Of a stretch of DNA of 64,000 bases, positions 1-11,141 are shown in pieces (position 1 is the stretch's first letter; the number at the start of each line of letters is the position of its first letter). The stretch is taken from NCBI RefSeq assembly GCF_963583255.1, contig NC_084809.1:6557501-6621500 (forward strand), in the 5' to 3' direction. The translations under genes were made by a program, and so were the position numbers. The notes under the pieces are model-generated. The model was not told the DNA's origin. It worked only from the letters and a program-made list of their open reading frames with translations, and searched no databases. Origin of the DNA: Pyrus communis (taxonomy: Eukaryota; Streptophyta; Magnoliopsida; Rosales; Rosaceae).

Positions 1-72
1 TACCATTCTGAGCATTTACATTTGTAGTTCCAGAAAAATTTCAGTAAACTATGTATTTGATGAAGCACGCAC

Positions 73-1542
73 CTGGCTAGGTATAGCATGTTGAGTCCTA
101 AATGGCCGGACAACAAGGTTATTCCGCAATTCATATGTTTCACCTGAATTCAAATGTGTAATGTTATCACCTCAGGAATGAAGAGATATAAACAATCCCA
201 CTAAACTATTGCTACATACCAACATCCAATGCTACCAAATCAAGATTCAATTCTACATGACCCATCGTTCTGTGAATGTCTATTAGCTTCTCCACATCCT
301 CTTTAATACAAGGAGGCACAAATACCGTTGGAGGTTTCAAGTTGTACAAACCACGGCTGGCTACATACATCGGCAGCCCACCCTGAAACGTTAAATACAG
401 TTGAAGCACATACTAACATTTCAACCTCCAAATGAAGCAAAATGGCTCAGTCTTAAAAGTAATCAAATGTGGATGCAGCTAGTCATCGGAACATGAATGC
501 ATGGTTGATGTTGGAAGCCACCAAATTTGCTTTTACACCAACCTAAACTATGAGCCTGTTTGGAAGTGCTTTGCAAATGGCTAAATTCGCTTTCACATAA
601 CCAAAACTGCTTATGAACATTTAATGGATTAAAAGTGCTTCTAGGTTTCCAAGTGCCTTATGGAAAAACACTTGTATGATAAAGGCGTTTTTAGTAGAAA
701 TGCTTCTTAAAGAATAATTTCCAAACTAGCCCATAATTTACAGAACTTCCAATAAAGTCACAAATTTTCAATAGTTATAAACTAACACAATCACTGACTT
801 ATAAGAACTTGTGGATACGTAGATGGTTGACTTGAAAGCCACCAAATCTGGAAGTGCTTTTAATACGGCTAATAGCACTTTCAGATGACGCATAGCGCTT
901 AAGTGCTTCTGTGTTTCGAAGTGTTAAAACTTCAAAACACTTGAATTTTCCATTAAAAATTTGAATGTGCTTCTATAAAAACGTTTCTAGCAAAAGTGCT
1001 TTTCAGAGAAACATTTATAAACGAGCCCATAACTTACACAACTCATAACAACAAAGTCCTAAACTTTCACTCAACTATAAATTAACACAACCATTAACTT
1101 GTATAATTGAACTGAAGCAAACAAATTAATGGATACCCAAAAGAGCAAAGCAAGAGGAGCTCACAATATGATCAAGATGGGCATGAGTGATGAACAAAAA
1201 GTTCTGATGAATGGCCCTGGAGGGGCACCTCCCGATGTCGAAAGCGCATTTGAACTCCGGGACGATAATGCAGGTCTCATGGCCGCCAATCGAGAGACCC
1301 TCAATGTTCAAGCCCTCCAAGTCCATACCTTTGCGGAGAACCTGGGACCGGGCAAGCCGGTACTCTTCGTCCTCGATTGCCCGACCGAATGCGGGCAGTA
1401 AAGGCGACCCTTTGAGGGAATTAACGGAATTGGCATGGGTTTGAAGTGAAGCTCTCTGGGGCTTTGGCGTTTGGGAGATGGGTTGGTGGAAGGGGAAAAT
1501 TAGAGGGGCTTTGGAGGGTGAAATGGTCAGAGAAATTTGCAT
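73..1542 (-). CDS. TRZ2: Chloroplast tRNase Z, 5' part (TRZ2-like), cut by window edge
   Basis: Endonuclease that removes the 3' trailer of tRNA precursors (metallo-beta-lactamase fold); the plastid form is expected from the long Ser/Pro/Thr-rich leader. Three exons are visible: 1542-1165, 382-220 and 143-73. They join in frame (126 codons, then 78), with clean GT and AG borders. Exon 1 ends just after the zinc-binding HAHLDH signature at about residues 120-125, and exon 2 continues with GGLPMY, as in the family. Exon 3 ends at a GTGCGT donor at 72, so the remaining exons lie left of the window. An ATG at 1587 is in frame and could add 15 residues; I prefer 1542 because the leader then looks like a transit peptide. 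The 780-bp first intron holds two small MITE-like repeats. The gene looks intact as far as visible. Confidence 0.9.
552..732. mobile_element. MITE-like repeat in tRNase Z intron (copy A)
   Basis: An element of about 180 bp begins GAGCCTGTTTGGAAGTGCTT and ends with the approximate reverse complement (TTTCCAAACTAGCCC). Its inside is full of AAGTGCTT motifs. It has no coding capacity. The short inverted ends and intronic position suggest a non-autonomous hAT-type MITE. I did not find a clear target duplication. Confidence 0.5.
849..1028. mobile_element. MITE-like repeat in tRNase Z intron (copy B)
   Basis: A second, diverged member of the family at 552-732: it starts GGAAGTGCTT and ends TTTATAAACGAGCCC, again with repeated AAGTGCTT and CAAAAGTGCTT motifs. 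It lies 117 bp after copy A in the same intron and same orientation. Confidence 0.45.
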
Positions 1543-1594
1543 CTTTCTTGTGGGTTTGTGGTGAGAGTGAAGCTCATAAGATAGCAAAACCGAG

Positions 1595-1620
1595 GAGAGA
1601 GAGAGAGAGAGAGAGAGATA
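1595..1620. repeat. (GA)n microsatellite in tRNase Z 5' leader
   Basis: About 12 GA units just upstream of the tRNase Z start codons. On the gene's strand it is a CT tract, common in plant 5' UTRs. Confidence 0.8.
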
Positions 1621-1862
1621 GAGGGTTTTAGCGAGGTTTTTCTCAGAGTGGAGAGAGCGGATTTTGTTGCTCTGTCTGGGTAAACCGGAGATATTTTGGG
1701 GGAGCTTTATCTAATTTTACGAGGGAGAAGACACCAGACGGTGCGTTTTGGCTGTTGAATGGCGGGGTTCACGATTTTGGAAGTACCCCAAAACGGTGCG
1801 TTTCGCTGCGAGTATGATGAAGTGGAATTTGTTTGGAGAAGCTTGCTTCTTTCTTTCTTTCT

Positions 1863-1893
<31 letters not shown>

Positions 1894-2448
1894 GGTGGGT
1901 GGGGAGGAATTGCTTCTTTCCTTGTTAGGAATCGAAGGCTTCACTTACCTATTCAATATAACATTCTGATTTTTTAAGATATACTCTCTTGTCACTAATT
2001 CACCACGTGACAAGCGTCTATTAAATGAGCGCGTTTCACTTTTTAAACACATGACAAACATCCATTAAACGAGTAGTATGACTATGTTTTAGTTACAATA
2101 GTGAGTCATTCAATCTCGAGGGCTTGGGGTGAAATTTTGTTTTGGCACAGCTACAAGGGTGAGAGGGTTTGAAACAATCATGGGGCCACGGGGTACGTTT
2201 GGTGGAACATGATACAAGGACTAGAGAAATTTTATGGATGGACAAACAAGACGCGCAATTTGAACGCCCGTTCATAAGTTTTCTTCACAAACTAGAGCCC
2301 ATTATGGGCCTACGTGTTCTATTTCTCTCAAGAAACAGATTTTACCCTAATCTCCAATTGCTTGGAGTTCAAGGCTCCTACCCTTTATTGTAGCAGTAGT
2401 CTTATAAATTAGAGCTCCAACTCTTCAAAATCCCATTAGATTTCAATT
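1621..2448. other. Intergenic: tRNase Z upstream region
   Basis: No gene seen. It holds a T tract followed by 23 G (1873-1895), two copies of an ACGGTGCGTTT motif (about 1738 and 1793), and an imperfect direct repeat of about 33 bp at 2003-2036 and 2044-2077 (CACGTGACAAGCGTC / CACATGACAAACATC). Confidence 0.5.
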
Positions 2449-2990
2449 ATGTCTGCCAAGAGAAAAGCACGAGGCGACATCTCAAAGAACTCTAAACAGA
2501 TAAAAGTTGGAAGATTCGAAAACGGGACGAAATAAAGGAAGACAAAGATGATCAAAGCACCAAGGATGTTGAAACACTACGGCGGCCTCAATCACCAGAC
2601 CTTGTTATCCATCGAATCCTCCGACTCTCTTCCCACTGAATCCGCGGTCCGAATGAGCTTTCTTTCCAAGCAATGGAAAGCTGTGTAGTCTTCAGTCCCT
2701 GTATTAGATTTCGACGAGGGAAACATTCATCATACACTCGACAAAAAGCCAAGAAAGTTCATCAAGATTTGGGAAAGGTAATGTGGGTCAAATCCGTGAG
2801 AACGACAAGCAGCTCTTGAAAAGTTGTCCCTCAAAACTGTGGATTTGGAAAACTCCGATCTCGTCATCTTTGCTTCGTGCATTTCCATCGAGCATTTGTC
2901 ACTAACGTCATGTGTTACGCGGAAGATTCCGAGATGAGGGACTCCTTCCTTCGGATGGCACCTTTTTGCAAACATACCACAAATTAAGAA
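2449..2990 (+). pseudogene. F-box/LRR pseudogene
   Basis: Starting at an ATG at 2449, pieces in more than one frame resemble the F-box gene at 11.1-12.7 kb: a recognisable F-box (DLVIHRILRL at about 2600, then MSFLSKQW at about 2652) followed by the 'LDF' and 'PRKFI' blocks. Frame changes and early stops (TAA at about 2533, TAG at about 2685) break it, so no continuous product is possible. In a functional relative the F-box would recruit a substrate to an SCF ubiquitin ligase. It lies on the opposite strand from the intact paralogue and is more diverged than the fragment at 17 kb. Confidence 0.7.
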
Positions 2991-3332
2991 ATGGACCTGA
3001 AATGGAAGACCAATGGTTTTTCGTTGTTTTCGCTTTTGAAGTTTAGGGTTTCATACAATCTTCTTCATTTTTTCAAAGTTTAGACTTTCCGTTAGTCTCT
3101 AGCAGCATGCGTAAAGCCATGTAGCAAGTAGTTTTCTCTAACGAAAACATGTACACCGGTGTTTTTACAAACATTGAACAAGTTATATGTTACAATTTCA
3201 CATTCAACGAGCGGAAGGGTTCTCCTTCCCTCTGAACTTTACATATGAACATTGAACCGTGACATACAAAGAGGGAATGCTGAGGCCTTGAATCCTCATA
3301 AGCAAAGACCAAGTCAAGGATGATGTATGCGT

Positions 3333-6298
3333 TTAGACAATGCTGTGCAGAGGCCAATTAAGATTGTGTGAATGTGATGCCTCATATATTACATCGCTGC
3401 AGACCATGACTCTTGAACTCGAGCAGACTAGTTCAGCGTTTTGAAGGGTGAAGCCGTGAACGATTGGTAAAGGGAATCCCTTTCCGAGATGCGAGTTCAC
3501 GTATGGCAAGAAAACAGTCTGGATAATTGTCCACATTACTGGCTGCAATGTAAGACATATACAACGGTTAATAACTTAATGCAGGAACTAACTATAGTTT
3601 GAGTAAGCTTTTGTGAAACCTGAATACCTGTACTAGATACAACCGAAGATTTCCAATATTGCTCCACTTCAACGACATTGAAAAGTCGTTCAATTTCACG
3701 CTGCCAGCCAAGTTATTGCCTGAGATTTTTACTGAACCGGATCCACGAATGACCTAAAAGAACACCAAACTTTACTATTGTATGTTGTACACAATTATCA
3801 TGCGTAATTGCCTATTCAGAGGAAAGATTATCATGTGATATACTTACCAATGAGATGCATGCAACTGGTATTACTCTGTCTTCTTCCAATACATCGATTA
3901 TCAGGTCTGAGTAAATGGTAGCATCAATATTATGCTCTGAAATCCTCACGACTGGAGGAGAATATAAGGATATGTTCAAGTCCATATCATGGTTGGGGTA
4001 TTTCTTGTATAGTTGGGGAATAATAAATCTCCATCCGGCAGTGTTCAAAAAAGACTGATCTGGTATTTTATCTACAATCCATTGCATAAATTCTGCCTGG
4101 CCAAAGATAGACACTGAATGATAAATACTTTGAAGACATTTTGACGCTTATCGGCATATAAACACAACAGAACTCTAAGAAAATACACAAATATTTCCAA
4201 TACTTACATTAAAATAGGCAGCTGCTACAGAGTTGAACACTGCCTCATCCAGTGAAATTCCGAGCATTTTAGATGGATCTGAGCAGGAAACTAAGGGTTG
4301 TGCATCCTTATTGCGGTACTCAGAAAGTGAATCCTTATTGTGGTACTCAGAGACTGAAGCATTTCTTCTTCCAAATAAACCATTAATCTCAAACCCTATG
4401 GAAGAATTGCTCAATACCGGATCATTCACAAAAGTCATATTCAAAGCAGTATTATCATCCAACGGCACCTCCTTTGGAAGAGCTTGCATAAAAGAATCGA
4501 GCTTTAAAACGCCATCTTTTAGTTCCTTGGTCATAGAAGTTTCCACTGCAGATCCTATTTGCTCTTCAAATGCATCAATCATCCTGAAGGATGACAAGGA
4601 GATGGATTATTAATGGGAATAAATTAAATTCTGATCTTTCTCTTGAACTAAAAGGGGCATTAGTCAGACAGCACACAATGATAAGGAAACCAAAATACCA
4701 GTAAATCTTGAGACAATTAGTTGAACCCATTAAGCATAAAAATTAACCAGTCAGTGATGAAGCAAACATCCAAGGGAAGTGGTTTACTAAAAACTTGTCC
4801 ATAGTAAAGAGCAATTAAGCACACACCAAACTTTGGTACTCTAGCTTTATAGAAGCAAAAGGTTTTCCATTCAAGAAATACCAAAACAACAGAAAAAGAC
4901 CAGTTGCAGAGAAGTATATGTTTTAGGAAGAGATATTCGCAAGAAACGGCTGCTTAATTACAGTATTGATTTCGGAGTCTGTAAATTTTGTGGTAGCCAT
5001 TGAAAAGATCGTTTCTGGTGGATGGAGTGGAAAGAAAAGTATGGCTCATAAAAATCCTGGCAATTTCTTTCTAGATGTTTGTGGAACACCAGCATAATAA
5101 TAGTTTTGACTGCTAGAGCCAGGGGAACAACAATTACAAGAGTACACAGTTCTCCACAACCAAACAGAAAATTGCATACCCTTGATAAAGCCAAGAGGCT
5201 CCTCCATCCAATTTTATGGATATCTCTTTAACGTAACAACCACAATCCTTAAGGGTAAGCTTCAAAGTTCCCTCCTCGATCCCCAAGCCTAATGAGAGCC
5301 CAACTTCCAAGCCTTCAACCTTCAAGGGAACAAACTCAAATTCATTAAAAGGTCCAGAAAAGGAAATAAGTTTTCATGTCACAACTACGTTTCAAAATAA
5401 ACAGCTGCATGATTCGATCAATAAATATGTGTAAGCGCAGGCGCACACACACACATACAGTCTTTCTTTCTCGAAGTCCAATAAATCTTAAGAAACAAAT
5501 AAACGAGACAAACAAGCTAAACCAGCAAGCACACTGTTCACTCTCTCAACTTTTTCTGGCCTGAACAGGCCATTTTAATACTCAAAAACTAAACAAAAGC
5601 ACCGCCTTTATTCGAAACTGGAGATGCACAAGCTATACAATGGTAATAGCACCAATTTATTCCCTAACTACATCATCATACCAGACAATTATGTTCTTCT
5701 CTACCACTAACTCCATTCATACACAAAGAACAATAAAGCAACTTAATTTACAATTAATCATACTTATTAGCAAAAACCCAATCGCATATATAAAAAACTA
5801 TACAAATTTCACCTATCAATTTGCAGAAAAACCCAAAAAATTAACCCCCAAAAAAATTAATAAAGCAAAATTAAGCCATACCTGAATCGAGGCACGACCT
5901 TCATCCGAAACAACAACGGGAGCAATCCAAGTACTGTAGGAATAGTGCCAATTCATGCTCAGATTGCAGGTGACCCCCGAAGCAATAATGGCGATTCCGT
6001 CGTCTCCCAGCACGAAATGCGACGGACCAACATCGATTCCGTAGATTGTGATGTTGGAGAGCACCATATTAACGTTTCCCAGAAACGGGATTCTCTTGGA
6101 TTTCGAAATCTTGGGGAGCTGGAGTGGAATTATGGAGGAAACAGCCTGAGTTACCAGCAAGTCCTTGAGAAAATCGAGACCCTTTTGGGAGATGACGACA
6201 GACGTGAAGGCTTGGTCAGCGGCTTGAACTTGCAGGTGGGGCGGCGGTGCGAGGAAGAAGGAAGCTATGAGGAGGAAGAGAATAGTCGGTGGCGCCAT
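3333..6298 (-). CDS. BPI/LBP family protein (At1g04970-like)
   Basis: Predicted secreted or vacuolar lipid-binding protein of the bactericidal/permeability-increasing family; plant members bind bacterial lipopolysaccharide. Six exons: 6298-5882, 5319-5180, 4583-4208, 4096-3848, 3753-3628 and 3542-3333. All have GT-AG borders and join in frame to 505 residues, close to the roughly 490 usual for the plant family. Residues 1 to about 26 form a signal peptide (hydrophobic run [10 protein letters not shown], then AADQ). The first repeat of the boomerang fold spans exons 1-2 (GLDFLKDLL near the start, [11 protein letters not shown] at the end of exon 2), and the second spans exons 3-6. No stops or frameshifts were seen. 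In Arabidopsis the neighbours are a DUF1664 gene and TAF6, both also in this window. Confidence 0.92.
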
Positions 6299-6546
6299 TG
6301 AAGTCTCTGGAGAAGAGGAGAGAAATTTTTATCTTCTTGTTTTGGCTATGGCGCAAGGAGAAACGTGGAAAAGGGCGCAAACTTTAACTAACTTAAACAA
6401 AACTCTTGGTATGAAATGTCCTAAACACACCCATATTTTCTGGTTTTGTTTGTGGCCTGTGGGTCCGTGGTTTGATTAATGATAAGGGCAATCTTGAAAT
6501 TTTAAAAATAAACGAGGGTAAACTTTCTGTTGTTTAATTTAAATTG

Positions 6547-6695
6547 GTGTGTCATATTCCCACACATATTTTTACTTCTCAGATATTTTTTTAATTTTTG
6601 ATCGTCGGATCGGATGAATTTAAGAAAATCAAGGGATAAAAATCAACGAGAGGTGTGTGAAAATAAAAAAAAGATGTGTGGATAGCACACCCTTT
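6547..6695. mobile_element. Short inverted-repeat element (MITE)
   Basis: Starts GGTGTGTCATATTCCCACACAT and ends AGATGTGTGGATAGCACACC; the ends are imperfect inverted repeats, with TAAATT flanking both sides. It has no coding capacity and lies between the BPI/LBP and DUF1664 genes. Confidence 0.5.
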
Positions 6696-7094
6696 AAATT
6701 ATGTGATTTACTAATTATTAAATATTGTACTAATTTTATTAAAAAATATTTCTTTTGCTCTTAATTTCATCAAACTAGCTTCTCGCTCGATATTAATTTA
6801 TTATGATTATTGTATTGTGGGATCTAATTTAAATTGCATATATTTAAAATTAAAAAAAATTATCAAAAAAGTTGAGAAAAAAAGATAAATGTTGTTGAAT
6901 CGTATCAAATTGGGAAACTACGTTGCTTCCATGTATTGACTATTGAAGTAGAGGGACTAAAGTGGAATTTCGTCCTACACTTGCGCGAATAACACATTAC
7001 GCTTTGTCGTTGAATTGCAGAAGATGGACACAGATTCAGAGTTTAACCTATTTTTCATTCTTCTGGAGTTGTAGATATTTATTGTTTTTACTAG

Positions 7095-7190
7095 AAAGTT
7101 AGAAACTTTTCTAATATACGGGGGTGGGATTCGAATTTGGTGCAAGGGTGCGGGCACGCTTCTCCGACCAACTGGCCTAACCCACGAATG
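7095..7190 (-). mobile_element. tRNA-derived SINE head
   Basis: On the minus strand it has a pol III box A-like block (TAGGCCAGTTGGTCGGA, about 7164-7180) and, some 25-30 bp on, a box B-like block (AATTCGAATCCCA, about 7126-7138). This spacing and order are those of the tRNA-related head of plant SINEs. No tRNA cloverleaf can be closed, so it is not a tRNA gene. The 3' limit is unclear. Confidence 0.5.
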
Positions 7191-7539
7191 CTTTTATAGG
7201 GGTGTAGATTTAGATTACCGAGCGGATTCTTGTTCCTTTCATAAGGAGTAATCCTACTGCCCCGAAAGTTTTAAGTCCTTTCTATTTTAATGACAATTTT
7301 AAGCTGGAAAGAGTGGAAAAAAGAATGTGATTAGTGTCTGAAACGGAAACAACGCAGAAATCAACAAAGAAAAGGAATAAGCATTGAAGACATTTTTGTA
7401 ATTGGTTATGGCCAAAAGTACTGTATGGTTTATGAAACACCGTTTGTATGTAGTTTTCTGTTCCCTTTCATCTATTACCATATTCCTCTAACCGGTCGAT
7501 CTTTTGCGATCTAGGCTAGACCAGTTCGATAGTTTTTAG

Positions 7540-9822
7540 GAGCGGGCGATTGTCTGATCTTATTGCAGAGCTTCAGGATATACTGAAGGGCGTAAATGAA
7601 GCCGATATCTTGCCGGAGAAGTTAGGTTTTATACTTAAGTAGATTCAAAGTTTGCTAGAGATACCGTGTAAAAGTTTGTTTATCATTCTTTTGAACTCTA
7701 GAAGTTGACGGTGAAGGTGCTAGGTTATTTTACCGGTACTTTTATAGTTTTGTATTTTGCTAGATACTTAAATCTTTGCAGGATTTGTATAACTTAATAC
7801 TTACATGTTTTTTTACTTTCAGATTCAACAATCGGCTCGAGAAATCGGGGAGTTAACCTCATCTGGCCCTATAACTGTCTACAAAGAAAATTCTTCCTCT
7901 AGTGGTACAAACTGTTCAGAAACCACCAATAGGTGCACATTTAGTGTCTGCCCATGAATCATCGGGACTTTATTTCGATAGATATGCTCACACATTTCAC
8001 GTCAGCGCAGGGAGTTACGGTTCATATTTAGTTCCAGCAGCTGCACTTGGTGTAATGGGCTATTGTTACTTGTGGTGGTATAGGTACCTCTCTGAAGATT
8101 CGTCGTCGGAATCACACACACATAATATTTAGTTCTGCACTTGTAAGGAATTGTGTCAGCTGATCTACGGGTATATTGTGATATTGTACAGGGCTGGTCA
8201 TTTTCTGATGTGATGTATGTAACAAGGCAGAATATGGCAAATGTTGTTGCAACTGTGTCCGAACAATTAGAGAATGTGCATGAAACATTGGCTGTAAGTC
8301 AGATGTTTTTGGCCACCGTGTGGTTGGCTTTTCCAGATGGTAATCCTTAAAAAGCTCTGCAGCACAGTAATGTCTGGACTATCCTTTTTGCAGAGTACAA
8401 AAAGGCATTTTCAAAGAAGCTGGAAAACTTGGATTTTAAGGTGGAGGAGCAGAAGGAAATAACGCAGCTCATTGCAAATGATGTATGTAACAATATATTT
8501 ACGTACTTAACGTAATAAGGCAGAAAAATGCTGTCCAGTCGAGAGATAAGGGGATCTTATTATTGACATAGGATTGGATGGAAATCTCAACCATAGAATA
8601 CAAGCTAGATGGATGAAGTGGAAGAGTGCATCTGGTGTGTTGTGTGACCGTCGTACACCACTGAAGCTCAAGGAAAAATTTTATAGGACGGCAATAAGGC
8701 CGGCAATGCTTTATGGCACGGATGTTGGGCGGTGAAGCAACAACACGTACATAAAATGGGTCTAGTGGAGATGAGAATGTTTTGTTGGATGTGTGGGCAC
8801 ATGAGAAAGAATAAGATTAGGAATGAGGATATTCGAGGTAAACTAGGAGTAGCCGAAATTGAAGGAAAGATCGAGAGAAAATCAGTTACGGGGGTTTGGA
8901 CATGTGAAACGAAGGTCTATTAACGTTCCGGTTAGAAGATGAGATCACATGACAGAGGTTCAAGGCCCAAGGGGTAGAGGAAGACCTAGGAAGACTTTGG
9001 AAGAGACTTTAAGAAAAGACTTAAGAGTACTTGGATCTAACGGAAGACATGACACAGAACCGAGCGCAATGACGTTCTAGGATTCATATAGCCGACCCCA
9101 CTTAATAAGAAAATGCTTTGTTGTTGTTGTTGTTGTTTTTTGCACTTCCACTTCCCCTTCCTTGGCTGAATTATAAAATATAGAATTCCTCTCGTAGCAT
9201 CAGCATCGTAGTGCCATTTGGAATTTCAGAAGGTATTGGTAATTCAGCGTAGGGGGATAATGTTGATGACAAGTGCTGACTAGTCGACGCTCGTATTCGT
9301 ATACAGGTCAATGAGGTGAAATCAAACCTTTTTCAAATTGGGTTTGCTGTTGAATTGATTCATCAAATGGTCTTTGGGTTGGTGAGTTGATATTCGCTCT
9401 CTTATATATAATTTTGTTTCACTCTGCCATGATGTAAATTTATGAGATTACTGATGCTGTATTTGTTAATTGGCACGACAGGAAGGGAAGGTCGATCTTA
9501 TTGAGAGCAAACAGGTTTAAACTTCGAAATGCTTTTCTTATTTGTTACTGATGTTGTATCAGATTACTGATATTGTATTTGTTAATTTTCCGCAATGCTT
9601 TTCTTATTTGCTTGTAACATGTTTAAACTTCGAAAAATACTTTAGGGCCTACAATTCTTTGCCGACAATGAAGAGCGGAGCACGAGTGAGAAATCAATGA
9701 CAAAAAAGAATGATCCCAACATCTTCCCTGGAGAAAAAGTTCCAGAAATAACAACAAGAATACACCGGTCATATCCAGTTGGGATTTCTTTGACCCGAGA
9801 CAAAATGGGCTCGGATTTATGA
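7540..9822 (+). pseudogene. DUF1664 family gene (At1g04960-like), apparently decayed
   Basis: Exon-like blocks in order: 7540-7620 (RLSDLIAELQ), 7823-7904, 8011-8083 (SYLVPAAALG, a membrane-like stretch), 8192-8293 (WSFSDVMYVT), 8394-8482 (KKLENLDFKVEEQKE), 9307-9381 (QIGFAVELIHQM), 9482-9514 and 9646-9822 (ends TGA). Order and content match the DUF1664 coiled-coil family, whose function is unknown. Evidence for decay: no first exon with a start, exons 1-2 and 3-4 do not join in phase, and the 8394 exon has lost one base (frame change near 8411). A LINE sits in the intron after 8482. An unannotated extra exon could repair one phase problem but not the frame change. Synteny with the adjacent BPI/LBP gene supports the identity. 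Confidence 0.7.
8545..9137 (+). mobile_element. 5'-truncated RTE-type LINE, 3' end
   Basis: The translated pieces match the C-terminal tail of plant RTE-clade LINE reverse transcriptases ([48 protein letters not shown]), spread over several frames. It ends, as this clade does, in a short simple repeat, here (TTG)n at 9117-9137. Only about 590 bp of 3' end is present. It lies in an intron of the decayed DUF1664 gene. A 130-bp relative is at 27072-27201. Confidence 0.8.
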
Positions 9823-10670
9823 TTTCTTTGGTTTGTGTTCTTCATATGTGATTTATTTTATGAAGGGCCCCCTTCATAATTCATATTGATTCTTGCTGTA
9901 ATTTCCGACTTATTTGTTCTCTGCTGAAGGAGAATTACACGGAGTCCGATTTGTGGTTGTCGTACATGTATAAAGTAAAGTCGAATAATCTTAGTGATAG
10001 TGATGGCATTGTTCAATTTACTGCATCAATGTGTTATACAAACGTCAGAGTACTATGTGCCACATTTATCGGAGTTAAAAAACATAAGCCTTGGTCCCCC
10101 GAATCTATGATCCACATCTCAAGGTCATGCGCGGATAAGCTCATGGCCGAGAGCCCATGGAGTGCTGCCACAATTTCACAAATCGGGTTGCACTCGACTC
10201 TACAAGGCTCTGCAACGCTTTTTACATCTGTTTGCTTTGTAGACTTTAACTAAAAGGATCCAATCAACCAAGTTGTTAAACTACATCAACATCAAATATA
10301 TATATATATATATATAGCATGTATGCATCCTGATAAGTTTCTGCATTAAATGCAGAAATCTGCATGAACCCTATTAGCTTGCATAAAAGATTAACATTTG
10401 TAGGATCCTCCGCTTGAGCGGCAGAACACAGTTATTCCACAGCCTGAGCGGCAGAACTCAGGTATTCCACTGCTTAAGCGGCAGAAGCACTAACCTGATT
10501 TACAAGTTAGCTTGCTGTCAGAGTTTTGATGAACTCACTGGAATTCAAATGTGATGAAATCACATGAATTCCAACATGCTTGTGCTAGCGAGGACCGCCC
10601 AACTAGGGCGCTGCAGAGGGTTTTTAAGATGCCCGAAGTGCTTAGCTCTGATCGGACTTCAAACTAACGT
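9823..10670. other. Intergenic: tandem 30-bp repeat and AT tract
   Basis: An open frame at 9951-10253 has no recognisable content. A TA tract sits at about 10298-10315. Three degenerate copies of a roughly 30-bp unit with core TGAGCGGCAGAACTCAG lie at about 10408-10490. They may be part of a decayed LTR, but no paired LTR is in the window. Confidence 0.45.
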
Positions 10671-10671
10671 A

Positions 10672-10866
10672 AAAGATTCAAGATTCACAGCGTTTAACTC
10701 TAATAAACTCCGCTAGTGCAAAAGTGCAATCTCCAAAGAATTTGAGACTGGAAAATGAAACATGCAGAAAACTTGGCATATTGTTGCACAAATTCACAGC
10801 GTTATGCCAAAATCTCGAGGAAAGTTTCGAGGGCCACGGAAGGGTGTTAGAAACTAACAAATCTCG
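10672..10866 (-). pseudogene. Possible F-box LRR fragment
   Basis: It shares a run of 20 identical bases (AAAGATTCAAGATTCACAGC, 10673-10692) with the intact F-box gene at about 11897, where it encodes AVNLES. The neighbouring SLK-like codons are also similar, but the rest has drifted and the frame is broken. Probably a relic of an F-box paralogue; the match is short. Confidence 0.35.
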
Positions 10867-11141
10867 ATAAAGTATGTGTATATGTAACGGCAGACTATCT
10901 GTGAAAGAAGGAAAGATAAGCTTAAACTTATGAACATATAATACATAAATTCGTCCTCAAGTCGCACAACATTAAGAAACGGAATACAAAAACATTGTTT
11001 TGCCAACAAATAACAGGTGAAACTGTCTGCGCATACTGAAGTTATGAACTGAGACTAGTCTTCAACAACTGCTAGCTCCCGCATTTGTGAAATATCGAGA
11101 AGAAAGCGCACGTAACTCTACTGAGTTTTTTTCAGAGAGAA

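Noticed and set aside
4233..4613. Plus-strand ORF of 126 codons
   Set aside because: Antisense of BPI/LBP exon 3, which is well supported by phase and homology.
9951..10253. 100-codon plus ORF
   Set aside because: No recognisable domain; it lies downstream of the decayed DUF1664 gene in probable 3' flank.
10556..10670. Possible 5S-rRNA-derived promoter of a Cassandra-type TRIM
   Set aside because: Only GAGGACCGCCCAACTAGGG looked suggestive; the 5S internal promoter blocks could not be matched.
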